Origin: CABRXV01 sp900754955
GTDB lineage: Bacteria > Actinomycetota > Coriobacteriia > Coriobacteriales > Eggerthellaceae
Direction of reading: 5' to 3'
Length of the DNA: 25,537 nt
NCBI GenBank assembly: GCA_902475005.1
Contig: CABRXV010000027.1
Span: 1 to 25,537 of the forward strand
Of the stretch, positions 14,361-21,541 are shown piece by piece. A program made the translations under genes and the position numbers. Position 1 is the first letter of the stretch, and each line of letters begins with the position of its first letter. The notes under the pieces are model-generated. The model was not told the DNA's origin and searched no databases. It was given only the letters and a program-made list of their open reading frames with translations.

Positions 14361-14597
14361 ATGATGACGCAAGAAAACAAGACCCTGCGCAGCGTCAAGG
14401 TGGGGCAGACCGCCGTGGTGCGCCGCTTGACGGGCGAGGGCGCGGTGCGGCGCCGCATCATGGACATGGGTATCACCAAGGGCGCCGAGATCCACGTGCG
14501 CAAGGTTGCCCCGCTCGGCGACCCCATCGAGGTGACGGTGCGCGGTTTCGAGCTTTCGCTGCGCAAGGACGAGGCTGAGAACGTGCTCGTTCTGTAG
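14361..14597 (+). CDS. feoA: FeoA domain protein (second)
   Basis: A 78-residue FeoA: LRSVKVGQTAVVRRLTGEGAVRRRIMDMGITKGAEIHVRKVAPLGDPIEVTVRGFELSLRKDEAENVLV. It shows the classic RRRIMDMG and PLGDPIEV signatures of the canonical FeoA that partners FeoB. GAGGAAGGGCGAG precedes two consecutive ATG codons (14361 and 14364). It lies 73 bases after the first feoA and is followed by a terminator rather than running straight into feoB. Confidence 0.93.
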   Translation: MMTQENKTLRSVKVGQTAVVRRLTGEGAVRRRIMDMGITKGAEIHVRKVAPLGDPIEVTVRGFELSLRKDEAENVLVL

Positions 14598-14610
14598 AGC
14601 TCGTGCCTTC

Positions 14611-14634
14611 AGGCGCCTTCGGGCGCTTCTTTTT
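14611..14634 (+). terminator. Terminator between feoA and feoB
   Basis: GCGCC-TTCG-GGCGC stem (extended by G-T and A-T pairs), followed by TTCTTTTT. It sits 14 bases after the second feoA stop. It could end a separate feoAA transcript or partly attenuate readthrough into feoB. Confidence 0.75.
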
Positions 14635-14641
14635 GGTGTAG

Positions 14642-14661
14642 CGGTTAGTTCAAGTTAACTT
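14642..14661 (+). promoter_or_regulatory. AT-rich palindromic element upstream of feoB
   Basis: In otherwise GC-rich DNA, 14644-14661 contains GTTAGTTCAAGTTAACTT, which includes the perfect palindrome AAGTTAACTT (14652-14661). It lies between the terminator and the feoB start, about 50 bases before the ATG. This is the right place for a promoter and/or metal-regulator operator. No family consensus is matched. Confidence 0.35.
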
Positions 14662-14710
14662 TCGCGGAGGTGCTCGGTGCGCCGCCGCAGTGAACGGAGA
14701 AAGGGAAAAC

Positions 14711-17062
14711 ATGGCCATCAGCATTGCTCTTGCCGGCAACCCCAATTGCGGCAAGACGACGATGTTCAACGAGCTCACAGGAGCCAGCCAGTACGTCGGC
14801 AACTGGCCTGGCGTGACGGTTGAGAAGAAAGAGGGCACGTACACGCGCGACAAGAGCGTGACCATCACCGACCTGCCGGGCATCTACTCGCTGTCGCCGT
14901 ACTCGCCCGAGGAGATCGTGTCGCGCGACTACCTCATGAGCGGCAAGCCCGACGTCGTCGTCAACCTCGTCGATGCGACCAACCTCGAGCGCAATCTGTA
15001 CCTCACGACGCAGATCCTCAATCTCGGTCTGCCGGTGGTCGTGGCGCTCAACATGATCGACCTCGTCGAGAAGAACGGCGACAAGATCGACGTGGACAAG
15101 CTTTCCGCTCAGCTCGGCTGCCCGATCGTCGCTACGTCGGCGCTCAAGGGGCGCGGCATGAAGGAGGTCATCGAGACCGCGGTCAAGGCTGCGCAGGCGG
15201 GCGTCGGCGCATCTTCGCCCGTACGGTTCGGCGACAGCGTGGAGATGGCGCTCTCCCAGATCATCGACATCGTGGGCGATCGCGTGAAGCCCGAGCGGGC
15301 GCGCTGGTTCGCCATCAAGCTGCTCGAAGGCGAGCAGCTCACCGTTGATGCGCTCGACCTTCCCGCGGGCGAACTCGCTAAGATAGCCGCGATCCGCAAG
15401 GCGCTCGAGGAGGAGATGGACGACGATGCCGAGTCCATTGTCACGAACGAGCGCTACGACGCCATCGGCGCGGTGTGCGCCGCGTGCTTGACGCGCTCGC
15501 CCAAGGGCATGACGACCACGCAGAAGATCGACCGCGTGGTGACGAACCGCATTCTCGGCCTGCCGATCTTCATCGTGGTGATGGCGCTTGTGTACTGGCT
15601 CGCCGTATCGATCGGCGGCGGCGTGGTGACCGACTGGGCCAACGACGGCATCTCGGGCGACGGCTGGCTCTACACCGGCACCGAGCAGTACGACGAGGCG
15701 GTCGCCGCCTGGGAGGAGAGCGTGGCTGCCGCCGAGGAGGCGGGCGATGATGCGCTGCTCGCCCAGCTTGCGGAAGAGGAGCCCGATCCCGCCACGTTCG
15801 GCCTGTTCATTCCCGGTCTGACGCCGGTTGTGTCCGACGCGCTGACGGCGGTGGGGTGCGCCCCGTGGCTGCAGAGCCTCGTCGTTGACGGCGTTATCGC
15901 CGGCGTAGGTGCGGTCATCGGCTTCGTACCGCAGATGATCATCCTGTTCCTGCTGCTGTCGTTCCTCGAGGGTTGCGGCTACATGGCGCGCGTTGCGTTC
16001 ATCATGGACCGCATCTTCCGCCGCTTCGGCCTGTCGGGCAAATCGTTTATCCCGATGCTCATCGCCTCGGGCTGCGGTGTGCCGGCGGTCATGTCGACGA
16101 AGACGATCGAGAACGAGAAGGACCGCCGCATGACGATCATGACGACCACCATGATCCCCTGCGGCGCGAAGATGCCCATCATCGCGCTCGTGTTCGGCGC
16201 CGTTGCCGGCGGCAACACCGAGGAGACGTGGTGGATCGCCCCGCTGTTCTACTTCCTCGGCCTTGCGGCGATCATCGTGTCGTGCATCATGCTGAAGAAG
16301 CTGCGCGCGTTTGCGGGCGAGGCGGCGCCGTTCATCATGGAGCTGCCGCAGTACCATCTTCCCACGGTGCGAAACGTGCTGCTCGCCATGTGGGAGCGCG
16401 TGCGTTCCTACATCGTGAAGGCGGGAACGATCATCTTCCTGTCGACGGTCGTCATCTGGTTCCTCATGAACTTCGGATTCTACGAGGGTGCGTTCGGCCT
16501 GCTTGACACCGAGATGCCCGACTACATCCAGTACAGCCTCATGGCAGCGCTCGGTAACGCCATCGGCTTCATCTTCGCGCCGCTCGGATTCGGCAGCTGG
16601 GAGGCGACGGTCACCTCGATCACGGGTCTTGTGGCGAAGGAGAACGTGGTGGCCACGGTCGGCATCATCACGGCGGTGGGCGAGCTCGGCGAGACCGACC
16701 CCACCATGTGGAGCGCGTTCGCCACGATGCTCGGCGGGTCCACGGCAGCGATCATGGCCTTCTGCGCCTTCAACCTGCTGTGCGCTCCGTGCTTCGCCGC
16801 TGTCGGCACCATTCGCCGTCAGATGGCGTCGGCGAAGTGGACGTGGGCGACGATCGGCTACATGACGGGCTTCGCCTGGTGCGTGGGCCTCATGATCTAC
16901 CAGTTCGGCGGTCTGATCATGGGCGAGGTGAGCTTCAACGTCTTCACGGTGGTTGCGGCGGTGGTCGCAGTGGCGATGCTGTTCCAGCTCTTCCGCCCCA
17001 TGCCCGCGTATGGAGATTCCGCTGTGCGCGGTACGCTCGACGCACAGGCTGACGCTGCGTAG
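14711..17062 (+). CDS. feoB: Ferrous iron transporter FeoB
   Basis: A 783-residue GTP-dependent Fe(II) permease of the cytoplasmic membrane. G-protein motifs: G1 GNPNCGKT (9-16), G3 DLPG (54-57), G4 NMID (114-117), G5 SALKG. The first membrane helix (about 281-303) is followed by an unusual acidic insertion at about 316-368 (EAVAAWEESVAAAEEAGDDA). The gate region then begins DGVIAGVGAVIGFVPQMIIL and continues GCGYMARVAFIMD, with Cys motifs SGCGVPAVM and IPCGAKMPI. The second gate repeat, GTIIFLSTVVIWFLMNFG, and the C-terminal helices are intact. ATG 14711 follows GGAGAAAGGG; an upstream in-frame ATG at 14690 is less well placed. Confidence 0.97.
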   Translation: MAISIALAGNPNCGKTTMFNELTGASQYVGNWPGVTVEKKEGTYTRDKSVTITDLPGIYSLSPYSPEEIVSRDYLMSGKPDVVVNLVDATNLERNLYLTTQILNLGLPVVVALNMIDLVEKNGDKIDVDKLSAQLGCPIVATSALKGRGMKEVIETAVKAAQAGVGASSPVRFGDSVEMALSQIIDIVGDRVKPERARWFAIKLLEGEQLTVDALDLPAGELAKIAAIRKALEEEMDDDAESIVTNERYDAIGAVCAACLTRSPKGMTTTQKIDRVVTNRILGLPIFIVVMALVYWLAVSIGGGVVTDWANDGISGDGWLYTGTEQYDEAVAAWEESVAAAEEAGDDALLAQLAEEEPDPATFGLFIPGLTPVVSDALTAVGCAPWLQSLVVDGVIAGVGAVIGFVPQMIILFLLLSFLEGCGYMARVAFIMDRIFRRFGLSGKSFIPMLIASGCGVPAVMSTKTIENEKDRRMTIMTTTMIPCGAKMPIIALVFGAVAGGNTEETWWIAPLFYFLGLAAIIVSCIMLKKLRAFAGEAAPFIMELPQYHLPTVRNVLLAMWERVRSYIVKAGTIIFLSTVVIWFLMNFGFYEGAFGLLDTEMPDYIQYSLMAALGNAIGFIFAPLGFGSWEATVTSITGLVAKENVVATVGIITAVGELGETDPTMWSAFATMLGGSTAAIMAFCAFNLLCAPCFAAVGTIRRQMASAKWTWATIGYMTGFAWCVGLMIYQFGGLIMGEVSFNVFTVVAAVVAVAMLFQLFRPMPAYGDSAVRGTLDAQADAA

Positions 17063-17092
17063 CATAATGCGAGTTGTTTGAAGGAGGCTGTC

Positions 17093-17317
17093 GTGCAGGA
17101 TCTGATGTTGACGCCGGGGACGGTTGTCGTGGCGGCGGTCATCGTGGCGTGGGCCGTGTGGGCGATTCGCCGCATGACGCATCGCGGCTTGTGCGACTGC
17201 GGCGATCACTGCGGCGACGCCGGCTGCTCGGGCTGCCATGGCGGCTGCAGCTGCAGCGCGGCCGACAAAATGGTCGCCGATCTCGACGCGGCGCTCGGAA
17301 AGCAGCGCGACGCGTAG
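17093..17317 (+). CDS. FeoB-associated Cys-rich membrane protein
   Basis: A 74-residue protein with one membrane helix (GTVVVAAVIVAWAVWAI), then a basic edge (RRMTHRG). A cysteine-rich segment follows, CDCGDHCGDAGCSGCHGGC, continuing SCSAADK. This is the architecture of the small FeoB-associated Cys-rich membrane proteins encoded after feoB in many Gram-positives; they may bind iron at the transporter. GTG 17093 is chosen because AAGGAGG lies five bases upstream; an ATG at 17105 is possible. It begins 30 bases after feoB and is probably cotranscribed. Confidence 0.85.
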   Translation: MQDLMLTPGTVVVAAVIVAWAVWAIRRMTHRGLCDCGDHCGDAGCSGCHGGCSCSAADKMVADLDAALGKQRDA

Positions 17318-17404
17318 CGGATCGTCCCGCGCGCTCGGCTGATGCCGCTGCGCATGGCGGAGGTGTCGGGCGGGGTTCGTACGAGAAGTGCGGGCCCCGC
17401 CTTG

Positions 17405-17413
17405 TGCTACCAT
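17405..17413 (+). promoter_or_regulatory. Extended -10 promoter element of the DtxR-family gene
   Basis: TGCTACCAT fits the TGnTAynnT pattern that recurs in this half of the window. It lies 54 bases before the ATG at 17468. No clear -35 hexamer is visible. Confidence 0.45.
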
Positions 17414-17467
17414 GGACTTCATCGAGTTGGAGAGCCTGGCCGCAGGCGTGCGAAGCAGGAGGGTGCC

Positions 17468-17851
17468 ATGGAGAAGATGTCCACATCCCATGAGGATTAT
17501 CTCGAAGCGATGGTGGTGCTCGGCGCCTCGACGGATTCTTCGGTGCGCTCGGTCGACGTGGCTACGAAGATGGGCGTTTCCAAGGCTTCGGTGAACAAGG
17601 CGATGTCGGTCCTCAAGGAGAAGGGCTACGCTGAGCAGCCGTATTACGGCGATATCACGCTGACCGAAGAGGGCTATCGCTACGGGCAGGCGGTGCTCAA
17701 GCGCCACGAAATGCTGTTCAAGTTCCTGCACAAGGCTCTCGGCATCCCCGAGGACGTGGCAGATGAAGAAGCGTGCCTCATGGAGCACGCGATCAGTGAC
17801 AGCTCTCTTGAGAAGTGGTTCGCTTTCATCGACAAGCTTGATTTGGATTAG
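17468..17851 (+). CDS. DtxR/MntR-family metal-dependent repressor
   Basis: A 127-residue protein. The winged helix-turn-helix comprises YLEAMVVLG, VRSVDVATKMGVSKASVNKAM and YGDITLTEEGYRYG. The metal and dimerisation domain is KRHEMLFKFLHKALGIPEDV, then ADEEACLMEHAIS. By eye, Asp10 and Glu13 align with the MntR ligands Asp8 and Glu11, and His80, Glu106 and His107 with the shared ligands. Cys103 occupies the position of DtxR Cys102 (Glu99 in MntR). There is no C-terminal SH3 domain, so it is MntR-sized. Its position after feoB makes it the likely iron-responsive regulator of this cluster (inference). AGGAGGG precedes ATG 17468. Confidence 0.9.
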   Translation: MEKMSTSHEDYLEAMVVLGASTDSSVRSVDVATKMGVSKASVNKAMSVLKEKGYAEQPYYGDITLTEEGYRYGQAVLKRHEMLFKFLHKALGIPEDVADEEACLMEHAISDSSLEKWFAFIDKLDLD

Positions 17852-17870
17852 GGCGCTGCGCGCATGCGGC

Positions 17871-17889
17871 GCGCGGTTTGAAGCCGCGC
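17871..17889 (+). terminator. Weak GC-rich hairpin after the repressor gene
   Basis: GCGCGG / CCGCGC stem with a seven-base loop, 20 bases after the stop. There is no U run, so it is at best a weak or factor-assisted terminator. Confidence 0.3.
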
Positions 17890-17973
17890 TCGCCGCGCAT
17901 CGCGGGCGGGGCGCGGCTCCGCCTGTGGATTGGCTTCGAATTCCGGTTGATCGCCGCGCAGCGGGCGTCGGCG

Positions 17974-17982
17974 TGGTATCCT
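17974..17982 (+). promoter_or_regulatory. Extended -10 promoter element of the FtsB-like gene
   Basis: TGGTATCCT fits the TGnTAynnT pattern. Transcription would begin near 17989, giving a leader of about 56 bases before TTG 18045. It also lies at leaderless-start distance from an in-frame GTG at 17988. Confidence 0.45.
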
Positions 17983-18044
17983 GATCAGTGCTCTTAGCAT
18001 ACACACACTACTCAAACGAACTCGGTGCAAAAGGGGCGTTTCTC

Positions 18045-19067
18045 TTGGATCGGCAATCGCATATCGTGTCTTTCGACGACGCTCGGCGCGGTGCGCGTCA
18101 GCGTCGTTTTTCGTCGGCATCCTCGCGTTCGCGCGTGCATGCGGGCCGCATCGACGACGCGCTCGTCGATTTCGACATGCGCTCCTACGGCCTCGATGCT
18201 GCGACGGATCGCCGCTCGCACCGTGCGGGCGAGGGCATCGGTCGCCGCGATCGCCGCGGTTTCGATGAGGCGATCTCCTTTAACAGGCAGGATTCTGGGC
18301 GCGTGCGAGGCAGGGGGGTCTCCCGTTCGTCTGCGCGCGACGACGTGCGCTTCGAGCGTGCGCGCCGCAGCGAGAGCGACGGACTCGACAGGCTTCAGCA
18401 GGCTGAGGATGCGCCGGACGTCGCGGAGGGGAAAGCGTCGCTGTTCTCACGCATGTCCGACAAGGTGGCCTTGCTGCGCCGTTCGCGCGCCAAAGAGAAG
18501 GCCGATCGACGCTTCACGCAGCAGTACGGCGGATCCGACAGGAGCTCGGGTGCCGAACCCGCTGGGCCGCGTGCGGCGGTGTACAAGACCGAGATGGGCA
18601 CGAAGCATCGCCGAGCGGCGCGCATGCAGGACGCTCCCGGCAACCGCTCCTCTTCGCCTTCGCGTTCGTCGTCGGCGCATGCGGGCGGCGGTCTTCCGCG
18701 CTGGGGCGTGGCGGGTCTTGTGGTATCGGTGTGCCTTGTGTTCAGCTGTGCATTCCTCTACGGGCCCGCCCAGCAGTATTATCAGGAAGTACGCGAGCGC
18801 GATCGGCTCCAGGCCGAGTACACGGCTGTCCAGCAGCGCAACGACGCGCTCCAGGACGAGGTTGACACGCTCTCGACGAACGAAGGCGTGGAGGATCGCG
18901 CGCATGAGGAGTTCGGCTGGGTGAAGCAGGACGAGACGGCGGGAAGCGTGACGGGAATCGACGTCGAGAAGGAGTCGGACTTCCGAGCCAACATCGTTCC
19001 CGACAGCATCGATCCGCCCGACACCTGGTACTCGGGCATTCTCGATCCGCTGTTCGGCGTATCGTAG
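18045..19067 (+). CDS. FtsB/DivIC-like septum formation initiator protein with long basic N-terminus
   Basis: About 340 residues. The first 210 or so are Arg/Ser/Asp-rich and apparently disordered (SRSRVHAGRIDDAL, DRRSHRAGEGIGRRDRRG). One membrane helix follows (VAGLVVSVCLVFSCAFLYG), then a coiled coil (YQEVRERDRLQAEYTAVQQR, NDALQDEVDTLS) and EGVEDRAHEEFGWVKQDE. This is the helix, coil and (E)xxARExxGWVKPGE-like order of FtsB/DivIC, which recruits division septum enzymes. A C-terminal extension follows. The start is uncertain: TTG 18045 has AAAAGGGGCG upstream, while GTG 17988 lies where transcription would begin. The next gene is ppx-like. Confidence 0.82.
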   Translation: MDRQSHIVSFDDARRGARQRRFSSASSRSRVHAGRIDDALVDFDMRSYGLDAATDRRSHRAGEGIGRRDRRGFDEAISFNRQDSGRVRGRGVSRSSARDDVRFERARRSESDGLDRLQQAEDAPDVAEGKASLFSRMSDKVALLRRSRAKEKADRRFTQQYGGSDRSSGAEPAGPRAAVYKTEMGTKHRRAARMQDAPGNRSSSPSRSSSAHAGGGLPRWGVAGLVVSVCLVFSCAFLYGPAQQYYQEVRERDRLQAEYTAVQQRNDALQDEVDTLSTNEGVEDRAHEEFGWVKQDETAGSVTGIDVEKESDFRANIVPDSIDPPDTWYSGILDPLFGVS

Positions 19068-19183
19068 GAGCGGCGGTGCGAACCGCTGCATAAGGTAAAG
19101 GAAGGGGCTCGTCGACGGTGCCGCTGCGATGTCTGCGGCGGCGCTGCGACGGGCCCCTTTGCTGAAGAAGGGGGCGACGGGCG

Positions 19184-20146
19184 ATGGCCGAGTACACCGA
19201 AGGCCGCTACGCTGCGATCGACATCGGCACGGTGACGTGCCGCATGCTGGTGGCCGACGTGAAGGCGGGGCGCGTGGTGCCCTGCGCACGCGAGTACGCG
19301 ATCACCAATTTGGGAGAGGGCGTCGACGCGACGGGCGTGTTGAAGCCTGAGGCGATGGCGCGCGTGATGGATGCGATCGACCGCTACGTGGGCGTGCGCG
19401 ACGCGCTGTCGAGCGCGGAGCATCCCGTGAGGCGCACGATGGTGGCGGCGACCTCGGCGGCCCGCGACGCGGAAAACGCCGACGAGTTCGCGGCGCTGCT
19501 CGCTGCACGCGGGCTTAAGCTGGCGGTCATTCCCGGCGAGCAGGAGGCGGCGCTCTCGTTCCGAGGCGCTTCGGCGGAATGCGGTGCGGGGGAAGGCGAC
19601 ATCATGGTGGTCGACGTGGGCGGCGGCTCGACCGAGGTGGTTTGCGGGCCGGCGGGCGGCAGCCCCTGGGCGGCGCGTTCCTTCGACATCGGGTGTCGCC
19701 GCGCAACCGAGCGGTTCGCAAAGAGCGATCCGCCGGCTCCGACCGAGATCGCGCAGATGCGCCAGTGGATGAGGGGCACGTTCGATGCGTACTTCGAGGG
19801 GCTTGACGGGTTCGATCGCGTGAAACGCATGGTGGCTGTTGCAGGTACGGCGACGAGCGTCGTCAGCATCCGCGAGGAGATGGCGGTCTACGACAGCGAC
19901 CGGGTGCACGGATCGACGGTGACCCAGGAGGAGCTCGGCGCGGTGCGTGCGCGCCTTGCCGCTCTGCCGCTCGAGCAACGACGACAGGTGGTGGGGCTTG
20001 ACCCCGGCCGCGCGCCGGTGATCGTTGCGGGCCTCGTCATCCTTGAGGAGGTCATGCGCGCGGCGGAGATGGACCGTTTCACGGTGAGCGAGTCGGACAT
20101 CCTGCAGGGCATGGTGCTCGAGATGGCGAAGGGGGAGCGCGCCTGA
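19184..20146 (+). CDS. Ppx/GppA family phosphatase
   Basis: A 320-residue member of the ASKHA-fold exopolyphosphatase / guanosine pentaphosphate phosphohydrolase family. Phosphate-1 loop: AAIDIGTVTCRMLVADV. TSAARDAENADEFAALL follows, then the IPGEQEAALSFRG segment with catalytic-type Glu. Phosphate-2 loop: MVVDVGGGSTEVV. Later, MVAVAGTATSVVSI and the C-terminal RAPVIVAGLVILEEVM are conserved. The length is that of the short actinobacterial form. Whether it acts on polyphosphate or pppGpp cannot be told from the sequence. It begins 116 bases after the FtsB-like gene, an order common in actinobacteria. Confidence 0.92.
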   Translation: MAEYTEGRYAAIDIGTVTCRMLVADVKAGRVVPCAREYAITNLGEGVDATGVLKPEAMARVMDAIDRYVGVRDALSSAEHPVRRTMVAATSAARDAENADEFAALLAARGLKLAVIPGEQEAALSFRGASAECGAGEGDIMVVDVGGGSTEVVCGPAGGSPWAARSFDIGCRRATERFAKSDPPAPTEIAQMRQWMRGTFDAYFEGLDGFDRVKRMVAVAGTATSVVSIREEMAVYDSDRVHGSTVTQEELGAVRARLAALPLEQRRQVVGLDPGRAPVIVAGLVILEEVMRAAEMDRFTVSESDILQGMVLEMAKGERA

Positions 20147-20219
20147 CCTCACGGTTCGAGTCCCTTCGCTATGAAGGGTCCTGATTGCCGGGGGTGGGTT
20201 GGGTGTGCGTGTCCCTGAG

Positions 20220-20304
20220 TGGTAGGGGCGGTGGGACTCGAACCCACAAGCCTTGCGGCGGCGGATTTTAAGTCCGCTGCGTATGCCAATTCCGCCACGC
20301 CCCC
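20220..20304 (-). tRNA. tRNA-Leu (anticodon UAA)
   Basis: The minus strand reads a complete class II tRNA. It has acceptor GGGGGCG with CGCCCCU, a D-arm with GGCGGAAUUGGCAUACGC, anticodon loop CUUAAAA (UAA), and a long variable arm. The T-arm is GUGGGUUCGAGUCCCAC, with discriminator A and encoded CCA. It decodes UUA. It lies in the gap between the Ppx/GppA gene and the prenyl synthase, on the opposite strand. Confidence 0.97.
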
Positions 20305-20354
20305 GAGCTTCGTCTTCCGCGCTGCGCGGCGCGCGTGCGGAAGCAGGCGGGACA

Positions 20355-20363
20355 ATGATACCA
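20355..20363 (-). promoter_or_regulatory. Extended -10 promoter element of tRNA-Leu
   Basis: The minus strand reads TGGTATCAT, an extended -10 fitting the TGnTAynnT pattern. It would start transcription about 44 bases before the tRNA 5' end. Confidence 0.5.
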
Positions 20364-20408
20364 ATACTCTGCTTGCCGTGCGACATGCGGAGGGCCGAGA
20401 AACCGTTG

Positions 20409-20417
20409 TGCTATCAT
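20409..20417 (+). promoter_or_regulatory. Extended -10 promoter element of the prenyl synthase gene
   Basis: TGCTATCAT, 54 bases before ATG 20471. It is divergent from the tRNA-Leu element, with about 45 bases between the two. No clear -35 is seen. Confidence 0.5.
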
Positions 20418-20470
20418 GGCGTTTCCAGTGTTCCGCTGTATACGATATCGGCCTGCTGCGAGAAAGAGCT

Positions 20471-21520
20471 ATGGAAAACATCAACGAGATCTTGGCGGGC
20501 GTCCCCGAGCCGCCCCAATCTTTCGAAGAGTACCTCAACTGCTATGCCGAGAAGGTGGGCGAGCTCGTCAACGAGTTTATTCCGCGCGGCTCGCACCCCG
20601 ACATGGATCGCTATCTGTACGAGCCGCTTATGGAATACAGCGAGAACGGCGGCAAGCGCCATCGTCCGCTGATCTGCTTCGCGGCGTGCATGGCGGTGGG
20701 CGGTGACGTGGCGCGCGCTACGAGCGCGGCGGCCGCCATCGAGCACTTCCACACGGCAGCGCTCATCCACGACGACATCGCCGATGAGGCGGAGCTGCGC
20801 CGCGGGAAGCCCTGCCTGCATCTGACCGAGGGCCTCGGCCTGGCGATCAACATGGGCGATTTGGCGTTGTCTCTCGTCAACGGCACGGTGATGAACGACG
20901 AAACGCTCGATGACGCCACCAAGGTGCGCGTGGTCACCGAGCTCATCAACATGACGCGCCGCACCATCGAGGGCCAGGCGCTCGACATCGGCTGGGCGCG
21001 CGACGGCCGCTACGACATCACGCCCGAGGACTACCTCATCATGGCCACGCATAAGACCGCGCACTACTCCGGCGCGGTTCCGCTCGCCATCGGCGCCATC
21101 ATCGGCGGCGGCACGGAGGCCGAGATCGAGGCGCTGCGCAACTACGGCCTCGACACGGGCCTCGCGTTCCAGATCCAGGACGACCTGCTCAACCTCATCG
21201 GCGCCGAGGAGAGCACCAAGAAGGACTTCCGCAACGACATCACCGAGGGCAAGCGCACGCTCGTGGTGGTGCATGCGCTCCAGAACTCGCCGAAGCGCGA
21301 CCGCCTGATCGAGATCCTCTCCTCGAAGGAGAAGGACCCAGCGGTGCTCGCCGAGGCCGTTGAGATCATGGAGGAGTCGGGTTCGATCGAATACGCACGC
21401 AACTACGCTGAGAACCTCACGTCTATCGCCAAGAACCGCCTGATCGACATGATCGAGCCTTCGTCGGCGCGCGAGCTTCTCATCTCGATGGCCGATTGGT
21501 TCGTGAACAGGCTCAAGTAG
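20471..21520 (+). CDS. Polyprenyl (trans-isoprenyl) diphosphate synthase
   Basis: A 349-residue all-alpha synthase that condenses isopentenyl diphosphate with allylic primers. Motifs: GGKRHRPLI (60-68), first Asp-rich motif HDDIADEAELRRGKP (Asp101, Asp102, Asp105), LINMTRRTIEGQALDIGW, KTAHYSGAVPLAIGA. The second Asp-rich motif is QIQDDLLNLIG (Asp237, Asp238) with Asn241 where many family members have Asp, then KKDFRNDITEGKRTL. The residues just before the first motif (AALIH) are small, which fits a product longer than farnesyl. Exact chain length is not certain. The start at 20471 is set by the family N-terminus and the AGAAAGAG site. It likely supplies quinone or cell-wall lipid precursors. 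Confidence 0.93.
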   Translation: MENINEILAGVPEPPQSFEEYLNCYAEKVGELVNEFIPRGSHPDMDRYLYEPLMEYSENGGKRHRPLICFAACMAVGGDVARATSAAAAIEHFHTAALIHDDIADEAELRRGKPCLHLTEGLGLAINMGDLALSLVNGTVMNDETLDDATKVRVVTELINMTRRTIEGQALDIGWARDGRYDITPEDYLIMATHKTAHYSGAVPLAIGAIIGGGTEAEIEALRNYGLDTGLAFQIQDDLLNLIGAEESTKKDFRNDITEGKRTLVVVHALQNSPKRDRLIEILSSKEKDPAVLAEAVEIMEESGSIEYARNYAENLTSIAKNRLIDMIEPSSARELLISMADWFVNRLK

Positions 21521-21541
21521 CGGTTGAATCGAGGGTATGCG

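Noticed and set aside
17369..17401. Hairpin GGCGGGG/CCCCGCC upstream of the repressor gene as a terminator
   Set aside because: The stem is only seven bases with a 19-base loop and no U run, and it abuts the extended -10 element, so a terminator role is not supported.
14645..18004. Very long minus-strand open frame (over 1100 codons) opposite feoB
   Set aside because: Its translation is Arg/His-rich without any domain, and the plus strand encodes an intact FeoB, Cys-rich protein and repressor. It is a GC-driven antisense shadow.
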